DNA of 64,000 nt from Comamonas antarctica (GTDB lineage: Bacteria > Pseudomonadota > Gammaproteobacteria > Burkholderiales > Burkholderiaceae_C). The stretch covers positions 1,006,001 through 1,070,000 of the forward strand of contig NZ_CP054840.1 of assembly GCF_013363755.1 (NCBI RefSeq), given 5' to 3'. The notes under the pieces were generated by a model. The model had not been told where the DNA came from. It made no database searches and saw only the letters and a program-made list of their open reading frames with translations. Both the position numbers and the translations under genes were made by a program. Of this stretch, positions 26,473-35,959 are shown in pieces (the first letter of the stretch is position 1; each line of letters begins with the position of its first letter).

Positions 26473-27621
26473 ATGCTGGCAAATAATTCCACTCCTTCTC
26501 TGGTGCTGCCCGGCCCCAAGCCGCTGCTGTCGCGCCGCGGCTGGGCGCTGTTCCTGGTGGCGCTGGTCACCATCTGCGCCGTCGCGCCGCTGCTCAATCT
26601 GTGGGTGCCGGCCGGCAGTGCGTTCCATCTGTCCGACTACGCGGTCTCGCTGCTCGGCAAGATCATGTGCTACGCGATCTGCGCGCTGGCCATGGACCTG
26701 ATCTGGGGCTACGCCGGCATTCTGAGCCTGGGCCACGGGCTGTTCTTCGCGCTCGGCGGCTATGTGATGGGCATGTACCTGATGCGCCAGATCGGCGCCG
26801 ACGGCAATTCGGGCAGCACGCTGCCCGACTTCATGGTGTTCCTCGACTGGAAGGAACTGCCCTGGCACTGGCAACTCAGCGGCAGCTTCATTGCGACGCT
26901 GTTGCTGGTGGTCGCGGTGCCGGGCCTGGTGGCCTTCGTGTTCGGCTACTTTGCGTTCCGTTCGCGCATCAAGGGCGTGTATTTCTCCATCATCACGCAG
27001 GCGCTGACCTATGCCGCGATGCTGCTGTTCTTTCGCAACGAGACGGGTCTTGGCGGCAACAACGGTTTCACCGACTTCAAGCGCATCCTGGGCGTGGCGA
27101 TCGCGACGCCGCAGATGCGCATGTTCCTGTTCGTGCTCACCGGCTGCATGCTGCTGGCCTGCTACCTGTTTGCGCGCTGGCTGGTGCAGAGCAAGTTCGG
27201 CCGCGTGCTGCAGGCGATCCGCGACGCCGAGACGCGCGTGATGTTCTCGGGCTACTCGCCGCTGCCCTACAAGCTCACGATCTGGTGCATCAGCGCCATG
27301 ATGTGCGGCATCGCGGGCGCGCTCTATGTGCCGCAGGTGGGCATCATCAACCCGGGCGAGATGAGCACCGCCAACTCCATCGAGATGGCGGTCTGGGCCG
27401 CGGTGGGTGGGCGCGCGAGCCTGATCGGGCCGATCGTCGGCGCGTTCATCGTCAACGGCGCCAAGAGCTGGCTCACCGTGAGCGCGCCCGAGATCTGGCT
27501 GTATTTCCTCGGCGCGCTGTTCATCGGTGTGACGCTGTTCCTGCCGCAGGGCGTCGTCGGCCTGGTGCGCCAGCTGCGCGGCCTGCGCCGCTCCAAACCC
27601 GAGGCAGGAGAATTGCCATGA
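26473..27621 (+). CDS. urtC: Urea ABC transporter permease UrtC
   Basis: 382 residues, LivM-type permease with nine to ten hydrophobic segments. Family motifs include DLIWGYAGILSLGHGLFFAL, YFAFRSRIKGVYFSIITQAL and LQAIRDAETRVMFSGY, the coupling loop to the ATPase. It partners UrtB and overlaps urtD by four bases (ATGA). Confidence 0.95.
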   Translation: MLANNSTPSLVLPGPKPLLSRRGWALFLVALVTICAVAPLLNLWVPAGSAFHLSDYAVSLLGKIMCYAICALAMDLIWGYAGILSLGHGLFFALGGYVMGMYLMRQIGADGNSGSTLPDFMVFLDWKELPWHWQLSGSFIATLLLVVAVPGLVAFVFGYFAFRSRIKGVYFSIITQALTYAAMLLFFRNETGLGGNNGFTDFKRILGVAIATPQMRMFLFVLTGCMLLACYLFARWLVQSKFGRVLQAIRDAETRVMFSGYSPLPYKLTIWCISAMMCGIAGALYVPQVGIINPGEMSTANSIEMAVWAAVGGRASLIGPIVGAFIVNGAKSWLTVSAPEIWLYFLGALFIGVTLFLPQGVVGLVRQLRGLRRSKPEAGELP

Positions 27622-28496
27622 CCCCCGATCAGATGGATGCTGGCGCCGAGCGCCTCGAAGCGCTCGCGGCGCGGCGCGCGGCCCAGGTGCCGGGCGACTC
27701 GGGCGGGCGCAGCGCGAGCTACGCGCGCATGGCCGTGCCGGGCGAAGTCGATGTGACCCACGGACGCATCCTGTACCTCGAAGACGTGCACGTGAGCTTC
27801 GACGGCTTCAAGGCCATCAACGGCCTGAACCTCGATATCGCACCCGGCGAGCTGCGCTGCATCATCGGCCCGAATGGCGCGGGCAAGACCACGATGATGG
27901 ACATCATCACCGGCAAGACCCGGCCCGACCGCGGCACGGTGTTCTTCGGCTCGACCATCGACCTGCTGCGCCACAACGAGCCCGAGATCGCGCAGCTGGG
28001 CATAGGCCGCAAGTTCCAGAAGCCCACGGTGTTCGAGAACCTCACGGTGTACGAGAACCTGGAACTCGCGCTGAAGACCCACAAGGGCGTGCGCCACTCG
28101 ATGTTCTTTCGCCCCGACAGCGCGCAAAAGGACCGTTTGGCCGAGGTGTTGCACACCATCCATCTCGCGGCTGCCGTGGGGCGCCTGGCCGGCGTGCTGA
28201 GCCATGGCCAGAAGCAGTGGCTGGAGATCGGCATGCTGCTGATGCAGGAGCCCAGGCTGCTGCTGCTCGACGAACCCGTGGCCGGCATGACCGACGAGGA
28301 AACGGTGCGCACGGCCGAGCTGTTCCTGCGCCTCAAGGGCCAGCATTCGCTGATGGTGGTCGAGCACGACATGTCGTTCATCGCCGCGATTTCGGAGAAG
28401 GTCACGGTGCTGTGCGACGGCGCGGTGCTGGCCGAGGGCCCGCTGGCCCAGGTGCAGGCCGACGAGCGCGTGGTCGAGGTCTATCTGGGGCGCTGA
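27618..28496 (+). CDS. urtD: Urea ABC transporter ATPase UrtD
   Basis: 292 residues from ATG 27618, overlapping the urtC stop. A 45-residue N-terminal extension precedes the LivG-type ATPase: Walker A GPNGAGKTTMMD, Q-loop GRKFQKPTVFENLTV, signature LSHGQKQWLEIGMLL, Walker B LLLLDEPVAGMTD, and HDMSFIA as switch histidine. The LSHGQ signature and GRKFQKP are typical of UrtD rather than LivG. It energises urea uptake together with UrtE. Confidence 0.95.
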   Translation: MTPDQMDAGAERLEALAARRAAQVPGDSGGRSASYARMAVPGEVDVTHGRILYLEDVHVSFDGFKAINGLNLDIAPGELRCIIGPNGAGKTTMMDIITGKTRPDRGTVFFGSTIDLLRHNEPEIAQLGIGRKFQKPTVFENLTVYENLELALKTHKGVRHSMFFRPDSAQKDRLAEVLHTIHLAAAVGRLAGVLSHGQKQWLEIGMLLMQEPRLLLLDEPVAGMTDEETVRTAELFLRLKGQHSLMVVEHDMSFIAAISEKVTVLCDGAVLAEGPLAQVQADERVVEVYLGR

Positions 28497-28500
28497 AATC

Positions 28501-29193
28501 ATGCTGAAAGTCAAGAATCTCCACCAGTACTACGGCGGCTCGCACATCCTGCGCGACGTGAGCCTGCAGGCCGAGCCGGGCCAGGTCACCGTGCTGCTCG
28601 GGCGCAACGGCGTGGGCAAGACCACGCTGCTCAAGAGCCTGATGGGCCGCGTGCCGATCCGCAGCGGCAGCATTGAATGGCAGGGCCGCGAGATATCGCG
28701 CCTCACGCCCTATGAACGCGCGCGCGCCGGCATCGGCTTCGTGCCGCAGGGGCGCGAGATCTTCCCGCGCCTCAGCGTCGAGGAAAACCTGCGCATGGGG
28801 CTGGCGTATCGCAGCGCCAGGACGGCGATTCCCCCCGATCTGTTCGAACTGTTTCCGGTGCTCGAGCAGATGCTGCAGCGCCGCGGCGGCGATCTCTCGG
28901 GCGGCCAGCAGCAGCAGCTGGCGATTGCGCGCGCCCTCGCGCCCGGGCCGCAGCTGCTGATCCTCGATGAACCCACCGAGGGCATCCAGCCCAGCATCAT
29001 CAAGGACATCGGCCGCGTGATCCGCATGCTGGCGCGCGAGCGCGGCATGGCGGTGCTGCTGTGCGAGCAGTACTACGACTTCGCCGAGGAACTGGCCGAC
29101 CAGTACCTGGTGATGCAGCGCGGCGCCGTGATCGCGCAGGGGCCGGGCAGCGAGATGCAGGAGAAGGGGATACGGCAGCTGGTGGCGATTTGA
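28501..29193 (+). CDS. urtE: Urea ABC transporter ATPase UrtE
   Basis: 230 residues, LivF type. Walker A GRNGVGKTTLLKSLMG near residues 37-52, signature LSGGQQQQLAIARAL, Walker B LLILDEPTEGIQP, and LLCEQYYDFAEE, where most ABC ATPases have a histidine but UrtE has a substituted switch residue. It begins three bases after urtD and ends the urt operon. Confidence 0.95.
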   Translation: MLKVKNLHQYYGGSHILRDVSLQAEPGQVTVLLGRNGVGKTTLLKSLMGRVPIRSGSIEWQGREISRLTPYERARAGIGFVPQGREIFPRLSVEENLRMGLAYRSARTAIPPDLFELFPVLEQMLQRRGGDLSGGQQQQLAIARALAPGPQLLILDEPTEGIQPSIIKDIGRVIRMLARERGMAVLLCEQYYDFAEELADQYLVMQRGAVIAQGPGSEMQEKGIRQLVAI

Positions 29194-29365
29194 ACGGTTG
29201 CCATGCTGCGCGATGCGTGAAACTGGCGCAGCCCCGCAAGGGGGCAGCGAAGAAGAGCCGCCCCTAGGCGGGCCACCCGCACCGAGGCTGCCGTCCCTGA
29301 GCGGGCCTCCCCCTTCACCGAAGGATGAGAGGGGGAAGCGGGGGCCCGCCAAGGACGTAAGCCGC
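29194..29365. other. Intergenic region between convergent urtE and pfk
   Basis: GC-rich with several short inverted repeats, such as CCGCC-CCTA-GGCGG near 29262-29275 and CCCCCTTC...GAGGGGGAAG near 29308-29340. It probably serves as terminator region for both genes; no canonical T-tract is present. Confidence 0.35.
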
Positions 29366-30430
29366 TCAGGGGGTGTGCATTTCCCCCAGCGAAATCCCGA
29401 TATCCCGCGCCATCACCAGCAGCCCGTCATCGAGCGCGATCGTGCGCTGCACATTCGCCACGCGCGCGATGTCGACGCTGCCGATCTGGCCACCCTGCAG
29501 CGTCACCATGCGGCCGAATTCGCCGCGGATCACCAGCTGCGCCGCGTGGTGGCCGAAGCGCGTGGCCAGCACGCGGTCGAAGGGCGTGGGGTCGCCGCCG
29601 CGCTGCACATGGCCCAGCACCGTGGTGCGGACTTCGCTTCTGAGGTGCGGCTGCAGCCGCGCGCGCAGCACATGGCCCACGCCGCCCAGGCGCACCGGGT
29701 CCGGGCTGCCGGCCACCTGCTCGCGCACGGTCTGGCTCGCGCCGCTTTCCTTCGCGCCTTCGCCGATGCAGATGATGGTGTAGCGCTGGCGCGCCTCGCG
29801 CGCGCGGCAGACGTGGATCACCGCCTGCAGGTCGTAGTCGATCTCGGGCAGCAGGATGATGTCGGCCGCGCCGGCAATGCCCGCCTCGAGCGCGAGCCAG
29901 CCCGCATGCCGGCCCATGGTCTCGACGATCATCACGCGGTGGTGGCTCATGGCCGTGCTCTCGATGCGGCGCAGGCTTTCGGTGACCGTGGCCACGGCGG
30001 TGTCGAAGCCGAAGCTGCGCTCGCAGTTGGCAATGTCGTTGTCGATGGTCTTGGGCACGCCCACGCAGCGCAGGCCGACCTGCTCCAGGCCATGCGCCAG
30101 GCTCATCGTGCCGTCGCCGCCAATGGCCACCACCACGTCCAGGCCCAGCTGGCGGATGTTCTCGCCGGTCTGCGCCAGCGTGGCCGCGTCGCGCAGCGGG
30201 TTGGCGCTGTTGCTGGTGCCGAGAATCGTGCCGCCCTGGTGCAGGATGCCCGAGACCTCGTCCCAGGCCAGCGGCTTGACGCGCGGATTCTCGCCCATCA
30301 GGCCTTCGAAGCCGTCGGCGATGCCCAGCACCTCGGCGTTGCCATGGTGGATGAGCGATTTGGTCACCGCGCGGATGACGGCATTGAGGCCGGGGCAGTC
30401 GCCGCCGCCGGTGAGTAGGGCTACGCGCAT
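29366..30430 (-). CDS. 6-phosphofructokinase
   Basis: 354 residues from ATG 30430 (MRVALLTGGGDCPGLNAVIR) with AGGAG upstream. Phosphorylates fructose 6-phosphate. The phosphoryl-donor site reads GGDGTMSLAH, with Gly where PPi-dependent enzymes have Asp, indicating ATP, while the second donor residue is Lys in VPKTIDNDI, as in PPi enzymes and in ATP enzymes of the long/plant/trypanosome type. Catalytic Asp is in TIDNDI and the substrate site in ETMGRHAGWLA. ATP dependence is therefore the better guess but not certain. It lies between convergent urtE and upstream ureD and looks unrelated to nitrogen metabolism. Confidence 0.9.
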   Translation of the reverse strand: MRVALLTGGGDCPGLNAVIRAVTKSLIHHGNAEVLGIADGFEGLMGENPRVKPLAWDEVSGILHQGGTILGTSNSANPLRDAATLAQTGENIRQLGLDVVVAIGGDGTMSLAHGLEQVGLRCVGVPKTIDNDIANCERSFGFDTAVATVTESLRRIESTAMSHHRVMIVETMGRHAGWLALEAGIAGAADIILLPEIDYDLQAVIHVCRAREARQRYTIICIGEGAKESGASQTVREQVAGSPDPVRLGGVGHVLRARLQPHLRSEVRTTVLGHVQRGGDPTPFDRVLATRFGHHAAQLVIRGEFGRMVTLQGGQIGSVDIARVANVQRTIALDDGLLVMARDIGISLGEMHTP

Positions 30431-30512
30431 GGCAGTGGTTTTCTCCTGGAACGTTGGGGGAAAGTGCTGCATTCTCACCCAACGCGGCGCGGCAAAGCGG
30501 CTGCGGCGCGCC

Positions 30513-31343
30513 CTACATCGACCAGATGCGCGGCGCGACGGCGGGCAGATCCCAGAAATGCGCGCGCCACAGCCGCCAGACCTGCTGCCACAGCTGCATC
30601 GCGGGCTCGACCACGGGCGCGAGCGCACGCAGCACGATCACCTGATCGTGCGGGCTGGTGACGCCGCAGCGCGCCGCCAGCGGATGGGCTTCGATGAGTT
30701 CGCGCGTCCGCTCCAGCGCGGTTTCGCGGCGCTCGCGTGCGATCGGGCTGCCGGCGACGAAAAACAGCGATGCGAAGCAGCGCTGGCCGGCCAGGCCCAG
30801 AGCGCCATCCATCAGCAGCGTGTCGTCGGCGGCCAGCGTGCCGTGCTCGAGCCAGATGCCCGGGATCTCCAGATGCTGGGTATAGCGTCCCGCGAGAAAG
30901 GGCAGGCCGGCATTCGGCAGTCCCAGCGCGGTGAGATCCCAGCCGATCATCTCGGCGCCCGGTGCCAGCTCGAGCCGCAGCCGGTTGTGCGCCTCGCAGC
31001 CACTGTAGGCAATGGTTTCCAGCGGCAGCCATTCCATGCGCGCTCCTGCGTCCAGCGCCAGCCGCGTCTGCTGCACGGCGGCAGCGCCCTCGGCGCGGTA
31101 GAAACGCGTGGCGCCCGGTGTGGTCACCAGCGCATGCGCGCCGGCCTGCACATGGGCGCGGATATCCAGCGTGTCGCCGCCCACCAGCCCGCCGGGCGGG
31201 TGCACCAGCACGTTGTGGCATACCGCAGCGCCTTCGGGATACAGGCTGCGCAGCACGCGCAGCGGGCCGTCGTGGCGGTGGTGCACGACGCTTTTGCCGT
31301 GCGAGACGGCGTAATCGATTTCCAGTGTTGCAAGCCATGCCAT
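30513..31343 (-). CDS. ureD: Urease accessory protein UreD (UreH)
   Basis: 276 residues from ATG 31343 (MAWLATLEIDYAVSHGKSVV), the usual start position for the family; the frame extends upstream to 31544 without similarity. Family features are RHDGPLRVLRSLYPEG, CHNVLVHPPGGLVGGDTL, TTPGATRFYR and PLETIAYSGCEA. It scaffolds UreF/UreG on apo-urease for nickel insertion. It is about 14 kb from ureA and about 19 kb from ureEFG, as last gene of a minus-strand operon that starts with NitT-type binding proteins. Confidence 0.95.
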   Translation of the reverse strand: MAWLATLEIDYAVSHGKSVVHHRHDGPLRVLRSLYPEGAAVCHNVLVHPPGGLVGGDTLDIRAHVQAGAHALVTTPGATRFYRAEGAAAVQQTRLALDAGARMEWLPLETIAYSGCEAHNRLRLELAPGAEMIGWDLTALGLPNAGLPFLAGRYTQHLEIPGIWLEHGTLAADDTLLMDGALGLAGQRCFASLFFVAGSPIARERRETALERTRELIEAHPLAARCGVTSPHDQVIVLRALAPVVEPAMQLWQQVWRLWRAHFWDLPAVAPRIWSM

Positions 31344-31371
31344 GCGGCGGATTCCAATGTTCAGCGGTGGC

Positions 31372-32701
<1,330 letters not shown>

Positions 32702-32721
32702 GGATGGCTTTCTGCTGGCGC

Positions 32722-33552
32722 TCAGACGCTGGCTGCAATGCTTGGGGTCGCATGGCGCAATGCGCCAATGTGGCCGCGCAGTTCGTGCACGATGTCGCTG
32801 AATTCCTTGGTATAGGTCAGCTCCAGATCGCGCGGTCGCGGCAGCTCGATCTCGCGCTTGACGACAAAGCGGCCCGGGCTCTTGCTCATCACATACACCG
32901 TGTCGGCGAGAAACACCGATTCGCGCAGGTCGTGCGTGACCAGGATCACATTGAATTTCTGCTCGGTCCAGAGGTCGCGCAGGATGCACCACAGCTCCTC
33001 GCGCGTGAACGCGTCGAGCGCGCCAAAGGGCTCGTCGAGCAGCAGCAGCTTGGGTTCGTGGATCAGCGCGCGGCAGATGCTCGCGCGCTGCTGCATGCCG
33101 CCCGACAGCTGCCAGGGGAACTTGTCTTCGTAGCCGGCCAGGCCGACCTTTTGCAGCAGCCGGCGCGCGCGCTCCTCGTACTCCGCGCGGCGCGCCTTGA
33201 ACTGGCTGCGGTGCGGCTCGACGATCTCCAGCGGCAGCAGCACGTTCTCGACGGTGGTGCGCCAGGGCAGCAGCGAAGGCGCCTGGAAGGCCATGCCCGA
33301 GATCTTCAGCGGGCCGGTCACGGGCTCGCCGTCGATCAGGATGCGGCCGATGGACGGCATGCGCAGGCCCGTGGCGAGCTTCATGAAGGTCGACTTGCCG
33401 CAGCCCGAAGGCCCGACGATGGCAATGAATTCGCCTTGCTGCAACTGCAGGTCGATGGCTTCGACGGCAAAGTGGTTCTGCGCGCGCAGCTCGTCGTTAT
33501 AGGCCAGCCAGACGTTGCGGAAGTCGACAAAGGGGGGTGCGGTGTCCGTCAT
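32722..33552 (-). CDS. NitT/TauT-type ABC ATPase (SsuB-like)
   Basis: 276 residues. Walker A GPSGCGKSTFMKLATG, Q-loop MAFQAPSLLPW, signature LSGGMQQRASICRAL, Walker B LLLLDEPFGALD, and VTHDLRESVFLAD as the switch histidine motif. The C-terminal tail (KREIELPRPRDLE) is typical of SsuB/TauB/ThiZ proteins. It serves the permease and the two binding proteins of the same operon. Confidence 0.93.
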   Translation of the reverse strand: MTDTAPPFVDFRNVWLAYNDELRAQNHFAVEAIDLQLQQGEFIAIVGPSGCGKSTFMKLATGLRMPSIGRILIDGEPVTGPLKISGMAFQAPSLLPWRTTVENVLLPLEIVEPHRSQFKARRAEYEERARRLLQKVGLAGYEDKFPWQLSGGMQQRASICRALIHEPKLLLLDEPFGALDAFTREELWCILRDLWTEQKFNVILVTHDLRESVFLADTVYVMSKSPGRFVVKREIELPRPRDLELTYTKEFSDIVHELRGHIGALRHATPSIAASV

Positions 33553-33590
33553 GCGGTTCTTTTCTTTGGCGGGCGGTCAGCCCGCAGGTC

Positions 33591-34625
33591 TCATTTTTTC
33601 GGGAGAACGTCGAGGGCAGCGGCGGATGGCAGAAAACTGCCGTTCCAGACCGCATTGGCCGGCACCGGGTTCTTCGTGCCATAGGCCTTGGCCACCTGTT
33701 CGGCCATCAGCTGCAGCCGCGGCAGGCGCAGCTGGCCGAAGCCTTCCTCGCGCGCGCCGGGCGTGTCGATGGCGGTCTCGATGGTCAGCTGCAGGCGCCT
33801 GGTCTCGACATCGGTGTTGACCAGGCCGTCCTTGGCCTTGAGCGAGGCGATCGCGGCCGCGGGCTGGGCAATGGCTTCCTTCGCGCCCTTGGCAAAGGCC
33901 TCGAGGAAGGCCTTGAGCGCTTCGGGCTTCTCGGCGATCAGCTTGGGGCTGGCAATGATCACGTTGCCGTAGAGCTTCACGCCATGCGTGGCATAGGGCA
34001 GCACGACGATGTCCTCGCGCTTGACGCCGCGCGCCTCGAGATTGAGCAGGCTGGTGAAGGTGAAGCCGGTCACGGCATCGACATCGCCGCGCACCAGCAT
34101 GGTCTCGCGCAGCGGCGGGTCCATGGTGGTCCACTGCACTGCGCCGACGTTGTTGGCCTGCGCGAAGATCGGGAACGTGCGCCGGCCCGCGTCGAACACC
34201 GGCGCGCCGAGCTTCTTGCCGGTCAGGTCGGCGGCGGTCTTGATGCCGCTTTTCTTCAGCGCCATCACCGAGGCCGGCGTGGTGTTGTAGATCACCATCA
34301 CCGCCACCGGCTTGATCGGCGCATCGGGATTGTTGGCGTGGAACTCCATGAGCGCGGCCAGGTCGGCAAAGCCCAGGTCATGCGTGCCCGAGGCCACGCG
34401 CTGGATCGCGCCCGCGCCGCTGGCCGCCTCCACCGTCACATCCAGTCCGCGTTCCTGGTAGTAGCCCTTGGCGCCGGGGTGCACGAAGAACGCGGCCGGG
34501 CCTTCGAAGCGCCAGTCGAGCTGGAACTTGAGCGGCGTGAGCGCCGGCGCCGCGGCGATGCTCCAGGCGGAGGCGGTCAGCGACGCGACGGCAATGGCGG
34601 TCTGCAGGAAAGAGCGTTTGTTCAC
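33591..34625 (-). CDS. NMT1/THI5-like ABC binding protein (second copy)
   Basis: 344 residues, starting at GTG 34625 (MNKRSFLQTAIAVASLTA) with AGGAA upstream. A signal peptide ends near SIAAAPALT. The mature part opens KFQLDWRFEGPAAFFVHPGA, the hallmark of NMT1/THI5-like NitT binding proteins (pyrimidine-precursor and related ligands). It is a clear tandem paralogue of the gene upstream; long stretches such as SGTHDLGFADLA and TTMDPPLRETMLVRGD recur almost unchanged. No TPP riboswitch is present, so a thiamine-precursor role is not supported. Confidence 0.9.
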   Translation of the reverse strand: MNKRSFLQTAIAVASLTASAWSIAAAPALTPLKFQLDWRFEGPAAFFVHPGAKGYYQERGLDVTVEAASGAGAIQRVASGTHDLGFADLAALMEFHANNPDAPIKPVAVMVIYNTTPASVMALKKSGIKTAADLTGKKLGAPVFDAGRRTFPIFAQANNVGAVQWTTMDPPLRETMLVRGDVDAVTGFTFTSLLNLEARGVKREDIVVLPYATHGVKLYGNVIIASPKLIAEKPEALKAFLEAFAKGAKEAIAQPAAAIASLKAKDGLVNTDVETRRLQLTIETAIDTPGAREEGFGQLRLPRLQLMAEQVAKAYGTKNPVPANAVWNGSFLPSAAALDVLPKK

Positions 34626-34660
34626 GGGAGGTTCCTGGTGAAGAGGGCGGAAAGGAGTGC

Positions 34661-35686
34661 TTACTTGCGCGGCAGGATGTCGAGCGTGGCGGCGTCGGGC
34701 AGGAAGCTGCCGTTCCACACCACGGCGGGCTGCACGCGCTGCTTGGTGGCGTAGACGTCGGACACCTGCGAGGCCATCAGCGACAGGCGTGAGGCGTTGA
34801 GCTGGCCGAAGCCTTCGGCGCGCGCATCGGGGCTGTTGACCACGGTGTCGATGGCCAGCTGCAGGCGGCGTGTCTCCAGCGGCACGTTGACGATGCCGTC
34901 GCGCGCCTTGACCGCGGCAATCGCGTCGGCGGGCTTGGCGATGACTTCCTTCGCGCCCTTGGCAAAGCCGCGCAGGAACTTGCGCACGGCTTCGGGGTTC
35001 TCCTGGATCAGCTTGCTGCTGGCGATGATCACGTTGCCGTACATCTTCACGCCGTGATCGGCGTACTGCATGACCACCACGTCCTGGGGCTTGACGCCGC
35101 GCGCCTCGAGGTTGAGCAGCGAGGTGAAGGTGAAGCCCGCGATCGCATCGATATCCCCGCGCACCAGCATGGTCTCGCGCAGCGGCGGGTCCATCGTGGT
35201 CCAGGTCACGTTGCTGATCTTGTTGGCCGCGGCAAAGATCGGAAAGGCCTTGCGGCCGGCGTCGAATACCGGCGCGCCGAGCTTCTTGCCCGACAGGTCG
35301 GCGGCGGCCTTGATGCCGCTTTTCTTCAGCGCCATGATCGACGACGGCGTGTTGTTGTAGACCACCATCACGGCAATCGGCTTGTTCGGCGCATCGGGGT
35401 TGTTGGCGTGGAACTCCATCACCGAGGCCAGGTCGGCAAAGCCCATGTCGTAGGTGCCCGAAGCCACGCGCTGCACCGCGCCGCCCGAGCCGCTGCCCGC
35501 GTCCACCTGCACATCCAGGCCTTCGGCCTTGAAGTGGCCCTTGGCCACGGGGTGCAGGAAGAATGCCGCCGGGCCCTCGAAGCGCCAGTCGAGCTGGAAC
35601 TTGATCGGCGTATTGGCCGCGTGGGCGGCAACGCACGACAGGGCGAGGGCGGCCGCGCCGGCCTTCAGGAAGAAACGCTTGTGCAT
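34661..35686 (-). CDS. NMT1/THI5-like ABC binding protein (first copy)
   Basis: 341 residues from ATG 35686 (MHKRFFLKAGAAALALSCVA); signal peptide ends near AAHAANTP. The mature N-terminus KFQLDWRFEGPAAFFLHPVA matches the paralogue downstream, and VMVVYNNTPSSIMALKKSGI and FTFTSLLNLEARGVKPQDVV are shared almost fully. First gene of the operon; the predicted sigma-54 promoter is 33-48 bases upstream of the start. Two binding proteins for one permease suggest different but related ligands. Confidence 0.92.
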   Translation of the reverse strand: MHKRFFLKAGAAALALSCVAAHAANTPIKFQLDWRFEGPAAFFLHPVAKGHFKAEGLDVQVDAGSGSGGAVQRVASGTYDMGFADLASVMEFHANNPDAPNKPIAVMVVYNNTPSSIMALKKSGIKAAADLSGKKLGAPVFDAGRKAFPIFAAANKISNVTWTTMDPPLRETMLVRGDIDAIAGFTFTSLLNLEARGVKPQDVVVMQYADHGVKMYGNVIIASSKLIQENPEAVRKFLRGFAKGAKEVIAKPADAIAAVKARDGIVNVPLETRRLQLAIDTVVNSPDARAEGFGQLNASRLSLMASQVSDVYATKQRVQPAVVWNGSFLPDAATLDILPRK

Positions 35687-35718
35687 GGTGGTCCTTGAAA
35701 GGTTGTTGACCATGACAG

Positions 35719-35734
35719 CGCAAAAACAATGCCA
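35719..35734 (-). promoter_or_regulatory. Sigma-54 promoter of the NitT importer-deaminase-ureD operon
   Basis: Minus strand TGGCATT-GTTT-TTGCG: GG and GC ten bases apart and the TGGCA and TTGC cores intact against consensus TGGCACG-N4-TTGCW. Transcription would start near 35707, about 20 bases before the first gene. Confidence 0.75.
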
Positions 35735-35775
35735 GCTTGCAAATTGCAGTGCGCGCAGCGGGGGCAGGCAGCGCT

Positions 35776-35790
35776 GCACCGATGCGGTGC
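35776..35790. promoter_or_regulatory. NtrC-type enhancer site
   Basis: GCACC-GATGC-GGTGC, a full match to the NtrC half-sites (GCACC-N5-GGTGC). It lies about 50 bases upstream of the sigma-54 promoter at 35719-35734, within the usual range for an NtrC enhancer. Together they predict induction under nitrogen limitation. Confidence 0.75.
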
Positions 35791-35799
35791 GACGAAATT

Positions 35800-35820
35800 T
35801 GCATACAGTGACTGCATACA
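35800..35820. repeat. Direct repeat TGCATACA (13-bp period) in the divergent promoter region
   Basis: TGCATACA at 35800-35807 and 35813-35820, the second followed by CTTTTT. It resembles TGTATACACTTT upstream of puuD at 51654-51665. A GntR-type or other regulator could bind here between the importer operon and the flavin reductase gene; unproven. Confidence 0.4.
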
Positions 35821-35959
35821 CTTTTTAGGGCATATGTGTGTGCCGAATTGGTGCGCCCGTGCGCGCTGGGCACGGCATGCTTATTGCGAAAATCTCGCCA
35901 GCCACCGTGCTTGCAATGCAGGGCGTGCTTTCCCATTCTTCAAATGCCAGGCCCGTGCC

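Noticed and set aside
35687..35959. Possible TPP riboswitch, expected for THI5-like binding proteins
   Set aside because: No CTGAGA or ACCTGATC core pair is present; NtrC and sigma-54 elements explain the leader instead.
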